From Chara braunii (taxonomy: Eukaryota; Streptophyta; Charophyceae; Charales; Characeae), in contig BFEA01000378.1 of assembly GCA_003427395.1 (NCBI GenBank), forward strand, positions 964,193-989,366: a DNA stretch of 25,174 nt, in the 5' to 3' direction. Shown here piece after piece: positions 1 through 9,745 of this stretch; position 1 is the stretch's first letter, and the number at the start of each line of letters is the position of its first letter. The position numbers were made by a program, and so were the translations under genes. The notes under the pieces were generated by a model. That model was given only the letters and a program-made list of their open reading frames with translations, was not told the DNA's origin and did no database searches.

Positions 1-905
1 CAAAACTAAGGGGGATAGTCCCGCGGGACCCTCGACCCCTCAGTTTAGCTCCGTAGCGCTCCTCCACTTCGCCGATGCTAGCTGCTGGCCTGGATCCCGG
101 GATCCGCATGTTGAAAGTCCAGTGCAGTAACCAATAGGGCTAGGCCCAAGTCTGAGCCTAGTGTCTGCGAATTCCTATATCATGAGTAGTTGCAGCCAGC
201 CTGGGCCTGTAGCAGCAGTGCCAAGGCTGCTGCTTGACCTCCCATTCAAACCCACGGCCCCGTACGCACGCTCATGCTGCTAGGGGGGCGGATTTCTCTC
301 GGCACGTCATGCTTGTAGCCCCTACAATGCCGCGTCCGAAGGCCGAGGCTCTCATCTCCTGCCGCACTCGTCAAAGGGACCGCCCTTTTATCGCCTTTTT
401 GTCGGAAAAACCTGGCCTTTGCTCTAGTTCACGTCATCCTTACTCGGCTTCGTCGGCGGCTTCTACTATCGATAGCGCACGATTAACCTAGTGCTTGCAT
501 AACTTCGCACGGTGCGACCCCGAAACGCCGTTCTCCAGTGAGCCAAACAAAATTTTCCTCTAGCCGTAGCCTCACTCGCACTTCTTCGCACGGTGCTTAA
601 ACTCTGTGCTGGTTGCGACTTCGTCAGCGTGTTCGAGGTTGCAGCTCACGCAACGTTTATTCAAGATTTTAGCCTGTTCCTAGTTTGCACTAATCGAGCG
701 ACCCACTGTTTACTCTGATCAAAATTATCTTACTAACGTGTGCCCACTAAGTGCACGCCCACACACTCTCTGAATTCATCATGCGTGCGCCCGCCACTCT
801 TGACTTCTGAGTCAGTCGTGGTTGAGCGAAAGGCACGCCACTTCCTCAAAAATCATCAAGAGTGCTCCTCCTACGAGGTGCAAAAATACGCACAACTACC
901 CTTGT
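1..905. other. No recognisable gene
   Basis: No reading frame here resembles a known protein. A perfect 14-bp palindrome made of two GGATCC sites around a CCGGG core lies at 92-105. The reverse transcriptase similarity of element A stops at about 905-925, so this stretch is either the sequence that truncated the element or its old flank. I saw no copy of the element A LTR here. Confidence 0.5.
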
Positions 906-1600
906 AAGGGTATTGGTGCCGACAACGTGGCCCAAGTACAAGACTTGTGTCTTGGCCCACTCGCACTTCTTTGCATTGATCTTGAAGTTAGCTTCTTTCA
1001 GCTTCTCCAAGACCTGCCTCAGATGACCCTGGTGCTCCTGGAGGGTCCTACTGAATACTAGGATGTCGTCTAAGTATACTACGACGAACCTATCCAACCA
1101 AGGCCTAAATAGATCATTCATATAACGCTGAAATGTGGCTGGCGCATTGGTCAGTCCAAAGGGCATCACTATAAACTCATAATGCCCATAACGAGCCCGG
1201 AATGCAGTCTTATACTGGTATCCAAAGGACTTCTATCTGATGGTAACCGGACTTCAAATCTATCTTGGAGAAATACTTACAACCCTGCACCCGATCTAAA
1301 AGATCGTCTATCCTGGGCAGTGGTTCAACATTCTTGACTGTAATCGCATTCAGACCCCAATAGTCTATACACATGCGCAACTCTCCTTCCTTTTTGGGGA
1401 CAAACAAAACAGGTGCTCCAAAAGGAGACGAAATGGGCTTGATCCAACCTTTCTCAAGGAGCTCGTCTAACTGCTTGCGCAACTCCTCTAACTCTCTAGG
1501 GGACATCCTGTAGATTGCTCCCTTAGGAGTTCTACTGCCAGGCTCTCTATTCTGTGTTGGATTGGCCGCGACACTACTCCTGTCGGCGACTCATATAAGT
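906..1600 (-). pseudogene. Reverse transcriptase fragment of element A
   Basis: This is the pol RT domain, which would copy element RNA into DNA in the virus-like particle. Two open pieces are visible. 1210-1506 holds the N-terminal palm with the [12 protein letters not shown] and [11 protein letters not shown] motifs. 846-1169 holds [13 protein letters not shown] and the catalytic YLDD (about 1065-1076), followed by LYLGHVV. The two pieces are in different frames, with a break at about 1210-1230 just after the first catalytic aspartate region. A short [13 protein letters not shown] segment at about 1560-1590, in yet another frame, joins protease to RT in this family. After LYLGHVV the normal thumb sequence is lost, so RNase H and integrase are absent. 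It is certainly RT and certainly broken. Confidence 0.9.
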
Positions 1601-2463
1601 CTTTGAACTCTTATAGCAGCTTGGCTATGGTTGGAATTGTGGAACTCCTCTTCCTTAGCCTCAGTGACAGGTCTAACATATACCATGAAGACCTGATCCT
1701 CTAACTGCTCCTTTTTCACTAATCGCGCGAACGCGGGAGCGCTGAGACAACAATGTGCCAGTGAGCTGTTTACTCCTGACACATGGGACAAACGGGCTGT
1801 CTTAACTTCGCCTGATGGACTAGGGAGCCTACACTCATGCTCTCTCAAGTGGAGTGTGGCCCCTGCTGCCTCTTCCCAGTCCATGCCTAGGACTATGTCA
1901 TATGGAAGGTCATCCTGTACGAGGAGAGTCAGGGAATGAAGAACTTTCTCCACCTTCCCATCTTTCTCTAGGCGAAAGTACGCCTGGACTCCCTCTACGT
2001 AGTCCTCAACACGCATAGTGCGGTTGTCTGCGAGGATACTAACTATGGGGTTTTCCAACTTTTGGACTTTTAACCCTAGCCTCAACTTTTTCAGCGCCCT
2101 GCGGCTAATGTAATTTCGGGTGGCCCCTGAGTCTATAAGGGCCCCAACTCTACTCCTGAAAACCTCTACATCTACTAGTACTAGCTTCCCTTTGCTATCT
2201 TTCTTCATCTTGGCCCAGGTAGGCATCCTCTCCTTCAATTCTTCTGCCACGCCTGTGAGGGACGTGCCTAGAGAGACGCCGACACAAGCAGTCTCTGGAC
2301 AGCTAACTAGGCACGGGCCTGCAACCTTTGTCGAAGGCTCATGTGGTGTGGGAGTTTCCTCTACGCGCTCGCTCGCTTCCCCACATGGCCTAGAAGTAGG
2401 GGCAGTTGCGACCCCTACCGGCGGCTGCCTTGTGACTCTTGGGCAGCCCACCGGGCCTGTCTA
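1591..2463 (-). pseudogene. Retropepsin-like protease region of element A
   Basis: An open stretch of about 286 codons carries an aspartic protease that would cut the Gag-Pol polyprotein. The active-site motif ALIDSGATRNYIS lies around residues 105-117 (Asp codon near 2133), and the downstream DIVLGMDW matches the second conserved strand of retropepsins. About 90 residues of low-complexity linker precede it. The frame opens after a TAG at 2461-2463 and has no ATG at its beginning, and gag just upstream is in another frame. Expression would therefore need frameshifting, or the frame was broken by mutation. The C-terminal end also loses frame before RT, at about 1600. Domain identity is secure; intactness is not. 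Confidence 0.85.
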
Positions 2464-2471
2464 GATTTAGG

Positions 2472-4368
2472 TCAATATTTGATGATATGGGCAGAGTCGC
2501 CACAACAAATGCATTGCCCCTGCTCCATTTGCTGCTGCCAAATTTTCTGGTCCAGGCCCAGATCTTCCCACGGCCGGCCTTGTGGCCAGCCTGGGTGCCA
2601 ACCTCCTGACCTTTGAGGTGACCTGCCACCTCGCCGTTGTGGGGACTGACTAGGACCTTGGCGATTCGGCGGGGGACCTTGACCCCTACCTCCCGCTTGA
2701 CGGTTCCCTTGACCGCCAACCCCCTGTGCGCCCGATCCTCGGCCTCCCATGGCCTGGCCCCTTTGGCCCTGGCCTCCTCCTCTACCTTGCGGCCTCCCTC
2801 TAGCCGCAACAGCAACATAGGACCTCCCCTGTCCCACGCTACTGTCCTCTTCCCCGAGGCCCCACTCAATCTGACTGTACGGGACCTCGTCAGTACCACC
2901 TTCCTCCAATGTAAGGATCATATGATCCTTGGCCCTGACTTGGCCAGAGATGGTACGACCTTTCCACTTTTTGCCCTTATCTAAGTCTTTGTGCCAGAAA
3001 GTGGAAACTGGCATCGACGTTGCCTCGAACAACACCACTTCTCTACTGAGCGTATCATACGTCATAGTGGGCTGTTGGGGCTTGTCAAAGAAGTGCCCTC
3101 GTAAGGGCTCCGACATGGCACGATAGAAAAGTTGGACCAGTTAGGACTCAGTCAACCCATGGTCCGGGACGGCCACCAGGTCGTCCATAACGGCTTTGAG
3201 TGCCCTGACACTCCTCCACTGCCGTGAGTGGATGGTTTGGAGTTTGTCAGAGGCTCTTACGCCCCTGCGAAGATCAGCAAACCGCTCCCTAAGGAGCTTG
3301 AAGAATTGAGGGAGGGGGGTGACTTTGGAATATGTGACCATGTTGTTTTTGCAACCGGCCGCGCGCGCGAGGGACCTAGCGAAACTAGCCGCTTCCTGCT
3401 TGAGGGCTTGGAAGGCTACAAGGACCTGATTGTCCTGTATGATATGTTGTAAGTAAACATAACTGTTTACGCTAGCCTCCCAGTTATCGGAATTCTCCTC
3501 AGGCTTCCCGCCGTATGCGTTTGGGAACTTAAGCTTAACTGGGTCCTTGCGGGGTCTAGCCTCGCTCTCGACAGTGGCTATTGCTTTGGCACCCTCAATG
3601 GCGCCTTCACAGAACTTCCCCACGTAATCTTTCAACCGCCTGACTTCGGCCCCAACGTGGGTAACCATGTCGCGCACAAACTCTCGAAACCCTGACCGCA
3701 TGGCACTTAGGGCCACATCGTGACCCCAGTTGGCTTGGCGTTCCTCCAACCAGGCCTCACTCAATACTTCCAGATACCACAACATCTTGTCCATTTTGGC
3801 AGAAACATCTGCCTGCGCCTGCACTTCTTGCCTATAGGCTCTCACCTTCTCCACCTCTGTGGTCAACCGATTAACTTCCTCCCTCCTTCTGTTCTTCTCC
3901 CTCTTCATTCTCAACTTCCACTCCAACTTCTTCTCCTCCTCTCTCCTGTCGTTCCAGGGGGTCCTCAATCGTTGTTAGTGCCCTGGCAAACGCCTCCTTC
4001 TCCTCCTGTGGCACATACAACTGTGCCTCCTCATCTTCCCCCAACGATAAATTGGCTATCCACTCGCTGATCTTCTTCTCCATCTCTGCATCCTCATTCG
4101 TCGTGCCACTACTCTCCCATTTTGCTTCCCTGCGTCTTCTCTCTTCTGCTTCTTCTGCTGCCGCTTCTTCCTCGGTGGCCTTTTTCTTCTCCTCCATCTC
4201 CTCCTCCAATTTCTTCATTTTCGCCGCCTGCTCCTCTGAGATTGCTTTCAATTTCGCTTGCTTCAGGAGCTCTTTCCTCTCTCTATTCTCTTTTACTAAG
4301 GCGGCCATCTGCTCTTGTTGAGCTTGGGTATAGGGGCTAGTGCTCTTCCCGCTACGGGTGTCAACCAT
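2472..4368 (-). pseudogene. gag of element A, broken
   Basis: Gag would form the virus-like particle and bind element RNA. It starts at an ATG at 4368 (MVDTRSGKSTSPYTQAQ). A long charged coiled coil (many Glu/Lys/Arg, about residues 25-150) follows, then the capsid-like region with KLKFPNAYGGKPEENSDNWE, the usual entry to the Ty3 gag fold. Then come SFARSLARAA, RERFADLRRG and a Gly/Arg/Gln-rich tail with RGG-type repeats. A CCHC zinc knuckle closes it at 2472-2513. Three defects are seen. A frameshift at about 3900-3960 falls inside the coiled coil. A TAA at 3141-3143 interrupts the frame between VPDHGLTES and MSEPLRG. A TGA at 2472-2474 sits exactly where the last cysteine of the zinc knuckle should be. 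Confidence 0.88.
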
Positions 4369-5720
4369 GGTGATTAGTGCACAACCGGGTTAACGGTTCC
4401 AAACCTCACCACTTAGACTCTAACCCCCGATTGACAAACTTGCTGACTCAATCTAAAGACTCACAGAATCCGGACAAGGAGCCTGTCAACTAGGGTCTCT
4501 AGCCTAGACCTACTCTAAGGCTGTCACTACTAGACCTGTTGCTGATCAGGAGGCATTTAAGGAGATCCCCCGAAACTCCTCAGGAATTATTTAACGTCGC
4601 AAACAGGACGACGCGATCAGCAGGTCTCTCAACACTTAGACTGCCTGTTGTGCAGCCCACAGCTCAGCTTTTCGGGCCTACCGTGCCACACCGAGCAGCC
4701 CGCCGGTCTGTACCGGTCCTTGGGAGGGTTCGTGTCCTCCGGGACAGTCGAGTCGTCAGACACAGTCTTTAGCCCTACTTAGTCCGGTAGTGGTTTGGTC
4801 AACGAGGCCCTATCCTTCATCCACAGAGTTCCTACACCTAGACAGAAGAGACTCAATGCAGAAAGAAGAGACAGACAGACTTGACTCAGCAAGTACCACA
4901 GGGTGTGCGCACATCCATCGGGCGAGGGGTAGGCTGAAGGCTTGGCGAGATTATACCGGCGCCAGCTTGGTCAAAATCGTGGTCAACGGTCTTGGTCAGC
5001 GCGTTGGTCAACGCTAGTTGCCACCTCCGGTCAACTCCTGGTCAAATCCAGGTCAACTCCAGGTCAACACCGGTCAACACCGGTCAACGCCTGGTCAACG
5101 CCTGGTCAACGCCTGGTCGACTCCGGTCAACTCTCCCGATCAACTCTTCCGGTCGGCTATGGTTGCCGGCTTCTCCTTCCTCACCACCCTTCTCCTTCCT
5201 TTCTCCTTCCTCGCCACCTTTCTCTTCACCCCGGCTGTCTTCTGTCTTTTTTTTTTTTTTTGATCACCTCTCTCTTCACCTCCTCGGCTATGGCTTCTTT
5301 CTCCCTTCTCAGTCTCCTCCTCCGCCTTCTCTTTCAACCTCCTTCGTTCTTTGTGGTCGAGCTCCGCGGCTATGGCCGCCTCTCACTTCGTGGGACTGCA
5401 TGGCACACTTCTCCGGTAAGTGACAACCAAACTTGTATCGCTCATCTCTCTCCTCTCTCTCTCTCTCTCTCTCGCCGTAGCGATGTCTTCAACGCAGAAA
5501 CGTGGTAAGCCAATCTTGTGTCGCTCAACCTTTCTCTCTCCCTCTCTCTGTCTCTTTCTCTTTCTCTCTCGGTCTTCTTCTTCATCGTGGTCTTCTCTGC
5601 AGGTAGGCGAGGCGGCTTCTGCAACCTCCTGGTCCGCTATGGCGGACTTCTTCTCTCGGCGGCCACCTCAGCTATGGCGCATCACTCCCTGCGACACACG
5701 ATGCGCCGCGTGGAATAGCG
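4369..5720 (-). other. Long untranslated leader of element A
   Basis: About 1.35 kb separate the PBS from the gag ATG, which is long for a Ty3 leader. No protein is recognised. It is built of repeats: a TTGACC array (4976-5132), several CT-rich tracts (about 5450-5475 and 5535-5570), a T tract near 5248-5262 and spaced GCTATGG heptamers. On the plus strand, GTAAG followed by a pyrimidine tract occurs twice about 90 bases apart (5415 and 5505), and CTGCAG at 5598-5603 ends the second tract, which looks like intron borders read antisense to the element. Confidence 0.55.
4976..5132 (-). repeat. TTGACC (GGTCAA) short tandem array
   Basis: The hexamer GGTCAA recurs about eleven times on the plus strand, most densely from 5039 to 5130 at 10-12 base spacing (units such as CTCCGGTCAA and CGCCTGGTCAA). 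Read along the element it is TTGACC. That contains the TTGAC core recognised by plant WRKY factors, so it could act as a regulatory cluster, but it may be only a decaying minisatellite. Confidence 0.7.
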
Positions 5721-5996
5721 GGTACCAGCTCCGATACCAATGCAATCAGCCTCGCTTTCATTCACACTTTACATGCATGCAAACAGTAGCGCAGCAAACT
5801 GGCAACATGCGCCCACTCAGTACTCAGAGATATGGCAACCAGATACGAGTCCACTTCCAATGGCTATGGCGATATAGCGCCCATACAACTCTCTGTTCGC
5901 ATACAAGTGGATCACCCTGGATATCCCACACGCGTCTCTCTGAACACACACACACACACACAAACTGAACACTAACTACAGCTATGGCGGCTATGG
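5156..5996. repeat. Dispersed GCTATGG heptamers
   Basis: Exact GCTATGG occurs at 5156, 5287, 5369, 5636, 5671, 5863, 5981 and 5990, usually followed by C. That is eight in about 840 bases, against four others I noticed on the same strand in the rest of the window (near 1624, 8103, 9195 and 13137). The set spans the leader and the start of the LTR. Confidence 0.7.
5721..5739 (-). other. Primer-binding site of element A (initiator tRNA-Met)
   Basis: On the minus strand the sequence TGGTATCGGAGC starts one base after the LTR end CA (5741-5742). It matches the complement of the 3' end of plant initiator tRNA-Met (TGGTATCAGAGC) at 11 of 12 positions. This is the commonest PBS class in plant LTR elements and fixes both the orientation and the inner LTR boundary. 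Confidence 0.8.
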
Positions 5997-6640
5997 ACGC
6001 CTCTACCCTATCACTATGGCTAAGCTTCGTCTCTCTGCCTACTTCGTCTTCGGGCTCACTGCAGACCTGCTTGCACAAGTCGCTGTGGCAGCGCTTCCGC
6101 ATGGCTCACGCAGGAATGAATGAATGCCTGGGCGCTGCCTCTTGATTTATACTTCTGCAGCTCGTTGGTCTGGCCCTTTCCCATGCCCGAAATGCACACA
6201 GTCCCATGCGGTACTTGCTGGACTGGACCAGGACTGACTGGGGACTGGGACTGCTGACTCAGCACGGTTAGACTCCACCACTTGACCACTTGCCTGACCA
6301 CTTGCCCACTTGCCTCAGTCTAAACGTGGGCAGCTTCGAAAGGCCACTATTGGGACCTTCCGGAATGCCGTAGACTTGGCCTTTCGTGGCTGTAGGAGCT
6401 ACGACTCTGACCTTTCAAGAAAGCTACAGCTACGACTTCTAGACCTGACTAAGACTCCTACTCGACAGGTCTACAGATCGAACCCCTGCGACCTCAGGAC
6501 CCTACGAAAGTCTACCACTGTTAAAAATACACAGGTCACGGGTTCAACTCTAGGGGCCGACACAGATACTATACACAGGTAAGGTAGGGACTAGGGATCG
6601 AGCCCTGGGATCTGTATCCGCTATTGCGAATTGGTGAATA
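5741..6640 (-). repeat. 5' LTR of element A (outer end uncertain)
   Basis: The inner end is placed by the CA dinucleotide at 5742-5741 next to the PBS. A TATAAAT box at 6145-6151 puts the RNA start about 375 bases from the PBS, a reasonable R plus U5 length. The part further upstream holds short repeats (CCACTTGCC near 6270-6315) and sequences resembling tRNA B boxes near 6475, 6545 and 6595, whose meaning is unclear. With the 3' LTR deleted, the outer end cannot be placed from this window. Confidence 0.55.
6145..6151 (-). promoter_or_regulatory. TATA box of element A LTR
   Basis: TATAAAT on the minus strand, within AGTATAAATCAAGAGGC, is a standard plant-type TATA element. It lies inside the LTR in the direction of gag. 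The start of transcription would be expected at about 6115-6120. Confidence 0.55.
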
Positions 6641-6928
6641 CTGTTTCACAGTTACAAGAAAGAAAAAACGAAGAAGAAGAAACGGAAAGAACCTTCCCTG
6701 ACACCACCATCAGATACATTCTATGAGGTGCTAGTGAGACTGTGCCCTCAGTGAGGGCATCTGTCCGACAAAAAAAAATGAAAGAAAAAACCACCATCCC
6801 TTATGCCGTGATCGCGGTTCGATACAGTACGCTATAGTACTGGTGTGAGTGTGACGTGAATGAGGCAGTTAGTTGCCCCGCATGGAATACGCCCTGCCTT
6901 GCTTGCAGGGCACCGAAAGCAAACCAAA

Positions 6929-7033
6929 AGAAGCAAAAAAAATACAAAAACAACAGCATTCACGTTGCACACATACTGGCAAGAAGCAAAAAAATACGAA
7001 AACAACAGCATTCACGTTGCACACATAATGGCC
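6929..7033. repeat. 53-bp tandem duplication
   Basis: Two adjacent copies (6929-6981 and 6982-7033) start with AGAAGCAAAAAA and share ACAACAGCATTCACGTTGCA, followed by CACATA. They differ at only a few positions, mainly in A-run length, so the duplication is recent. Confidence 0.9.
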
Positions 7034-7593
7034 AGATACATTACTCAAAGCACTAGTGTGACTTCCACCTCCGCGAGGGCCTTCCCAGAAGTTCTTAGTG
7101 TTTTCTCTCTTTTTTTCCTCACCGTGGGCCTGTAGGGTCCCAGTCTTTTCTTTTCTTCTTCTGAGCCTCCCCAGGACCTGCAAAAAATGCTGTGTGACGT
7201 ATATTCCCATTCTTCCCAGCACTGAGAAAGGTAGTGGTGGTTTAAGCGATTGATGTTGCCTGTTACCCCCCCTCTTTTACTCCTGGCTCCTTCTATTCTG
7301 TAGATACAGACCGTTACCCTCCGCTCCTCCCTCCCCCACCCCCTCTCGCCGGCCCCCCTCCCCTGTTTACTCTTGATCCCCCTTCTCACTGCTCAACTCT
7401 TTCTATTCTATTGACTAACTGCGTCCTCTCACTTCCTCTTTTTACGTTTATTCACCTTTTCATCCCTTTACTGCAGGTAGGCTATCGGGGATTACCTACC
7501 AACCTGCTTCTCTCGCTGACCCATGGGGTAGGTTGGCATCACGGATTGTTGGTGTGAGAGTGAAGCTGTCAAGCCCCTCGTCACGCTGATGGT

Positions 7594-7664
7594 GAACTGT
7601 GTGGGCGTCAACTGCAGGGGTGGAACTGTGTGGGTGTCGATGGAAGGGGGGAACTATGGGCGTC
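7594..7664. repeat. Triplicated 28-29 bp unit
   Basis: Units begin GAACTGTGTGGGCGTC, GAACTGTGTGGGTGTC and GAACTATGGGCGTC at about 7594, 7623 and 7651, giving a short decaying tandem array. Confidence 0.75.
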
Positions 7665-7952
7665 TAGCAGCGGCGCTAAATTCTTCACCCAACATCACCG
7701 CCCATCATTGTTAATGTGCACAAAAAAAGAATGTCGTTGTGATGCTGGGGTAGTTGCTGGGGTAGTGTTCAATGGAAGAAGGGAGTGCCAATCACGGTGT
7801 CAAGTGGCTTGTGCCTCCGCTTCTCCCGGCCTGCAGGCCACATAGCAGTGTCTAATAACCAACAATTCTTCCAAAGGTCTTGCTAATGCTGACCTGGACT
7901 CAGGGGGCACTCTCTAGATGATAGGGCACGAAGCATGTCCGGGCATGTACGC

Positions 7953-8029
7953 GGGGTCAATGGGGATTGAACCCACGACCTTGCAAATGAACTTGTGTGC
8001 CGTATGAGCTTGAGCTAGGCCACTTGGCG
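7953..8029 (-). repeat. tRNA-like sequence, probable SINE head or tRNA pseudogene
   Basis: The minus strand over 77 bases has tRNA gene organisation. GTGGCCTAGCTCA resembles the internal A box and D arm, and GTGGGTTCAATCCCCAT forms a 5-bp T stem around a 7-base loop that matches the B box (GGTTCAATCC). The acceptor ends (GCCAAGT and TGACCCC) do not pair, so it is not a working tRNA. A tRNA-derived SINE or a decayed tRNA gene are the two readings. Confidence 0.55.
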
Positions 8030-8825
8030 AATAGACTTTGAATGACTCAATTTCAGTTGTGGACCTGCAGGGGCTCTACAACAAACCGGCAGTGAGTGGA
8101 CTGGCTATGGAACCATATGGACTCCCCAGATGAGCTGGAGTGCACTGTGGGATGAGCTGCCAGGTCCAGGGCCAACCACTCTGGTATCAGTTGGGCCTGT
8201 GTGCAGTGATGGTTCGGTGATTGTGCAAGTTTAGTGGCGGTTAGTGGTTGGCTCTGCATCTGGGTGGGGCTGGCCACATGGTGGGAGCACATTCCGCTTT
8301 CATGGCCGTGGAAGGACCTTTGGCGCAAGCACCTTCCCTGATGCTGCCCAGGGCTGGAATATGGTTTTCCCACCTCGAGCTTCCATCCATGTCTGGTTGT
8401 GACAAAGAGAGTCAGTGTTCACTTTCAGAGTTGGCAATAGAGGGGCACAGAGAGTTGGTTATGTCTGGTTGGTGTTCTTTTTTGTTTTTGTCTTGCTTGT
8501 GTCCTCTTGTGTGTGTTGTTATTTTCACTACACAACCCCATAAACAAAGCATGACTGCGTCAGACTTTCGTCGGACTTTTACGGACTGATTGGCCCGTTG
8601 AACCCGGACAGTCTGCCCAGGATGCGTTTGACAACACTTAGCGATACCCCTGAGAAAACTGTCCTCGTGTGTGTGTGTGAAATGAGCCAAGTATTCATCG
8701 AGTTCAACGTTGAATACATCAACGATCATTCACATGAGAGTTCACAACTGAGAAGCCAATTCGAGATACAGTCAACACTTGAAGATGTCATCTCCAATAT
8801 CTCTTCTCTAATACTATAAAGGAAG

Positions 8826-8865
8826 GAGCGTGTCTCGCGTGACGGTCCCACGCGAGACACCGCTC
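8826..8865. repeat. Strong hairpin, 16-bp stem
   Basis: GAGCGTGTCTCGCGTG (8826-8841) and CACGCGAGACACCGCTC (8849-8865) are complementary apart from one bulged base, with a 7-base loop between them. It sits at the change from AT-rich to very GC-rich sequence. No T tract follows. Confidence 0.85.
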
Positions 8866-8936
8866 CCGGGTGCGGGACGATTGTCGGTGGGCCCAGGGGC
8901 TGTGTTTAGTTCGGCGGCCGTGACCGGAAGTGCGGG

Positions 8937-9085
8937 GAGCGGTTACGGGCGGGTGTGGGCCGGGGGGTGGCGGTTCGTCGGGCGGCGGGTGGAAGTATGC
9001 AGAGCGGTTTGGTGCCAGCGTGAACGGTTTCGGGCGGCTGCGGGCCCAGGGGCGGCGGTTTGTCGGGCCGTGGTTGGAAGTATGC
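8937..9085. repeat. Imperfect 85-bp direct duplication, GC-rich
   Basis: CGGGCGGGTGTGGGCC and later CGGGCGGCTGCGGGCC begin two diverged copies that each end in GGAAGTATGC (8991-9000 and 9076-9085). A shorter repeat of GCATTCAAAGCGATGGGAGTC type follows at about 9145-9215. Confidence 0.7.
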
Positions 9086-9667
9086 GGACCTGAATTGAAT
9101 CACTTGCGCATTCGAAGTCGCCCAAGCGGTTTTTTTGCCGGGCTCGCGCATTCAAAGCGATGGGAGTCTATCGCATTCAAGCGATGAGAGTCTTTGTTCG
9201 CTATGGGAGTGTTCATTCGCTGTGGTGAGTGTGCATACATCCCCGCAGCGCAATCGAATGTGTGTGTTATCTATTGTATATATGGTGTGCTGCATGGGAG
9301 GGGGACAGAGCACAAGTGTAGTGGTGAGGAAGGGAAACAGGAGGTGTCAGAAGTCATCGAGTGACAGTCGCACCGAGAGTACAACGGGGCTGCGACGGGG
9401 GAGGTTGTCGCGAGGGGTAAAGGAGGGGAACAAAGTGGTGAAGAAGGGGAGGAGGGACTGTCAGTGGTCGATCGAACTGTTCGTTAGTCAGCAGCGATAC
9501 GACATTAGCGACATAGCTGATCAAGGTATGTATCTCTCTGTCTTTCTCTCTCTCTCTCTCTTTCTCTCTATCGATTAGTGTGGGACGTGCATGATGTTGC
9601 TTTTTTTTTTTTTTTTTTTTGTCAACGACCGTTACCGAAGTGTGATCTGGATCCCGATCCCCACTTG

Positions 9668-9698
9668 ATCATGAAATCCGATTGCCTGATTTCATGAT
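9668..9698. repeat. Perfect 11-bp inverted repeat
   Basis: ATCATGAAATC (9668-9678) and GATTTCATGAT (9688-9698) flank a 9-base loop. A further ATGAAATC occurs at 10021. A 20-base T run precedes it at about 9601-9620. Confidence 0.8.
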
Positions 9699-9745
9699 GC
9701 ACGGGATGTGGGGGAGGAAGGGAGAAACACGGAAATCCGCTGAGC

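Larger units (their letters stand above)
906..6640 (-). mobile_element. Element A: truncated Ty3/gypsy LTR retrotransposon
   Basis: Reading on the minus strand the order is LTR, PBS, leader, gag, protease, reverse transcriptase, which is the Ty3/gypsy order. The 3' half (RNase H, integrase, polypurine tract, 3' LTR) is missing because similarity ends within RT near 905-925. The coding part has at least four frameshifts and two premature stops, so the copy cannot make its proteins as it stands. The right edge is uncertain because no second LTR is available to define it; 6640 is only a working limit. The gag start and coiled-coil style resemble, from memory, elements common in charophyte genomes. 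Confidence 0.8.
6641..8825. other. Non-coding stretch with small repeats
   Basis: Open frames here (for example at 8248-8589 on plus and 8053-8373 on minus) show no recognised motif, no consistent codon signature and no exon pair I can support. Besides the separately listed duplication, 29-bp repeats and tRNA-like sequence, I see A-rich and T-rich tracts only. Confidence 0.5.

Noticed and set aside
2120-2984. Plus-strand frames over gag and protease of element A
   Set aside because: They are antisense to well-supported gag/pol motifs and show none of their own.
5420-5968. Plus-strand frame rich in Ser/Leu
   Set aside because: Mostly translated CT microsatellite; no domain seen.
6470-6620. 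Three tRNA genes from B-box-like words
   Set aside because: Only isolated B-box-like sequences are seen, in different orientations, without A boxes or foldable arms.
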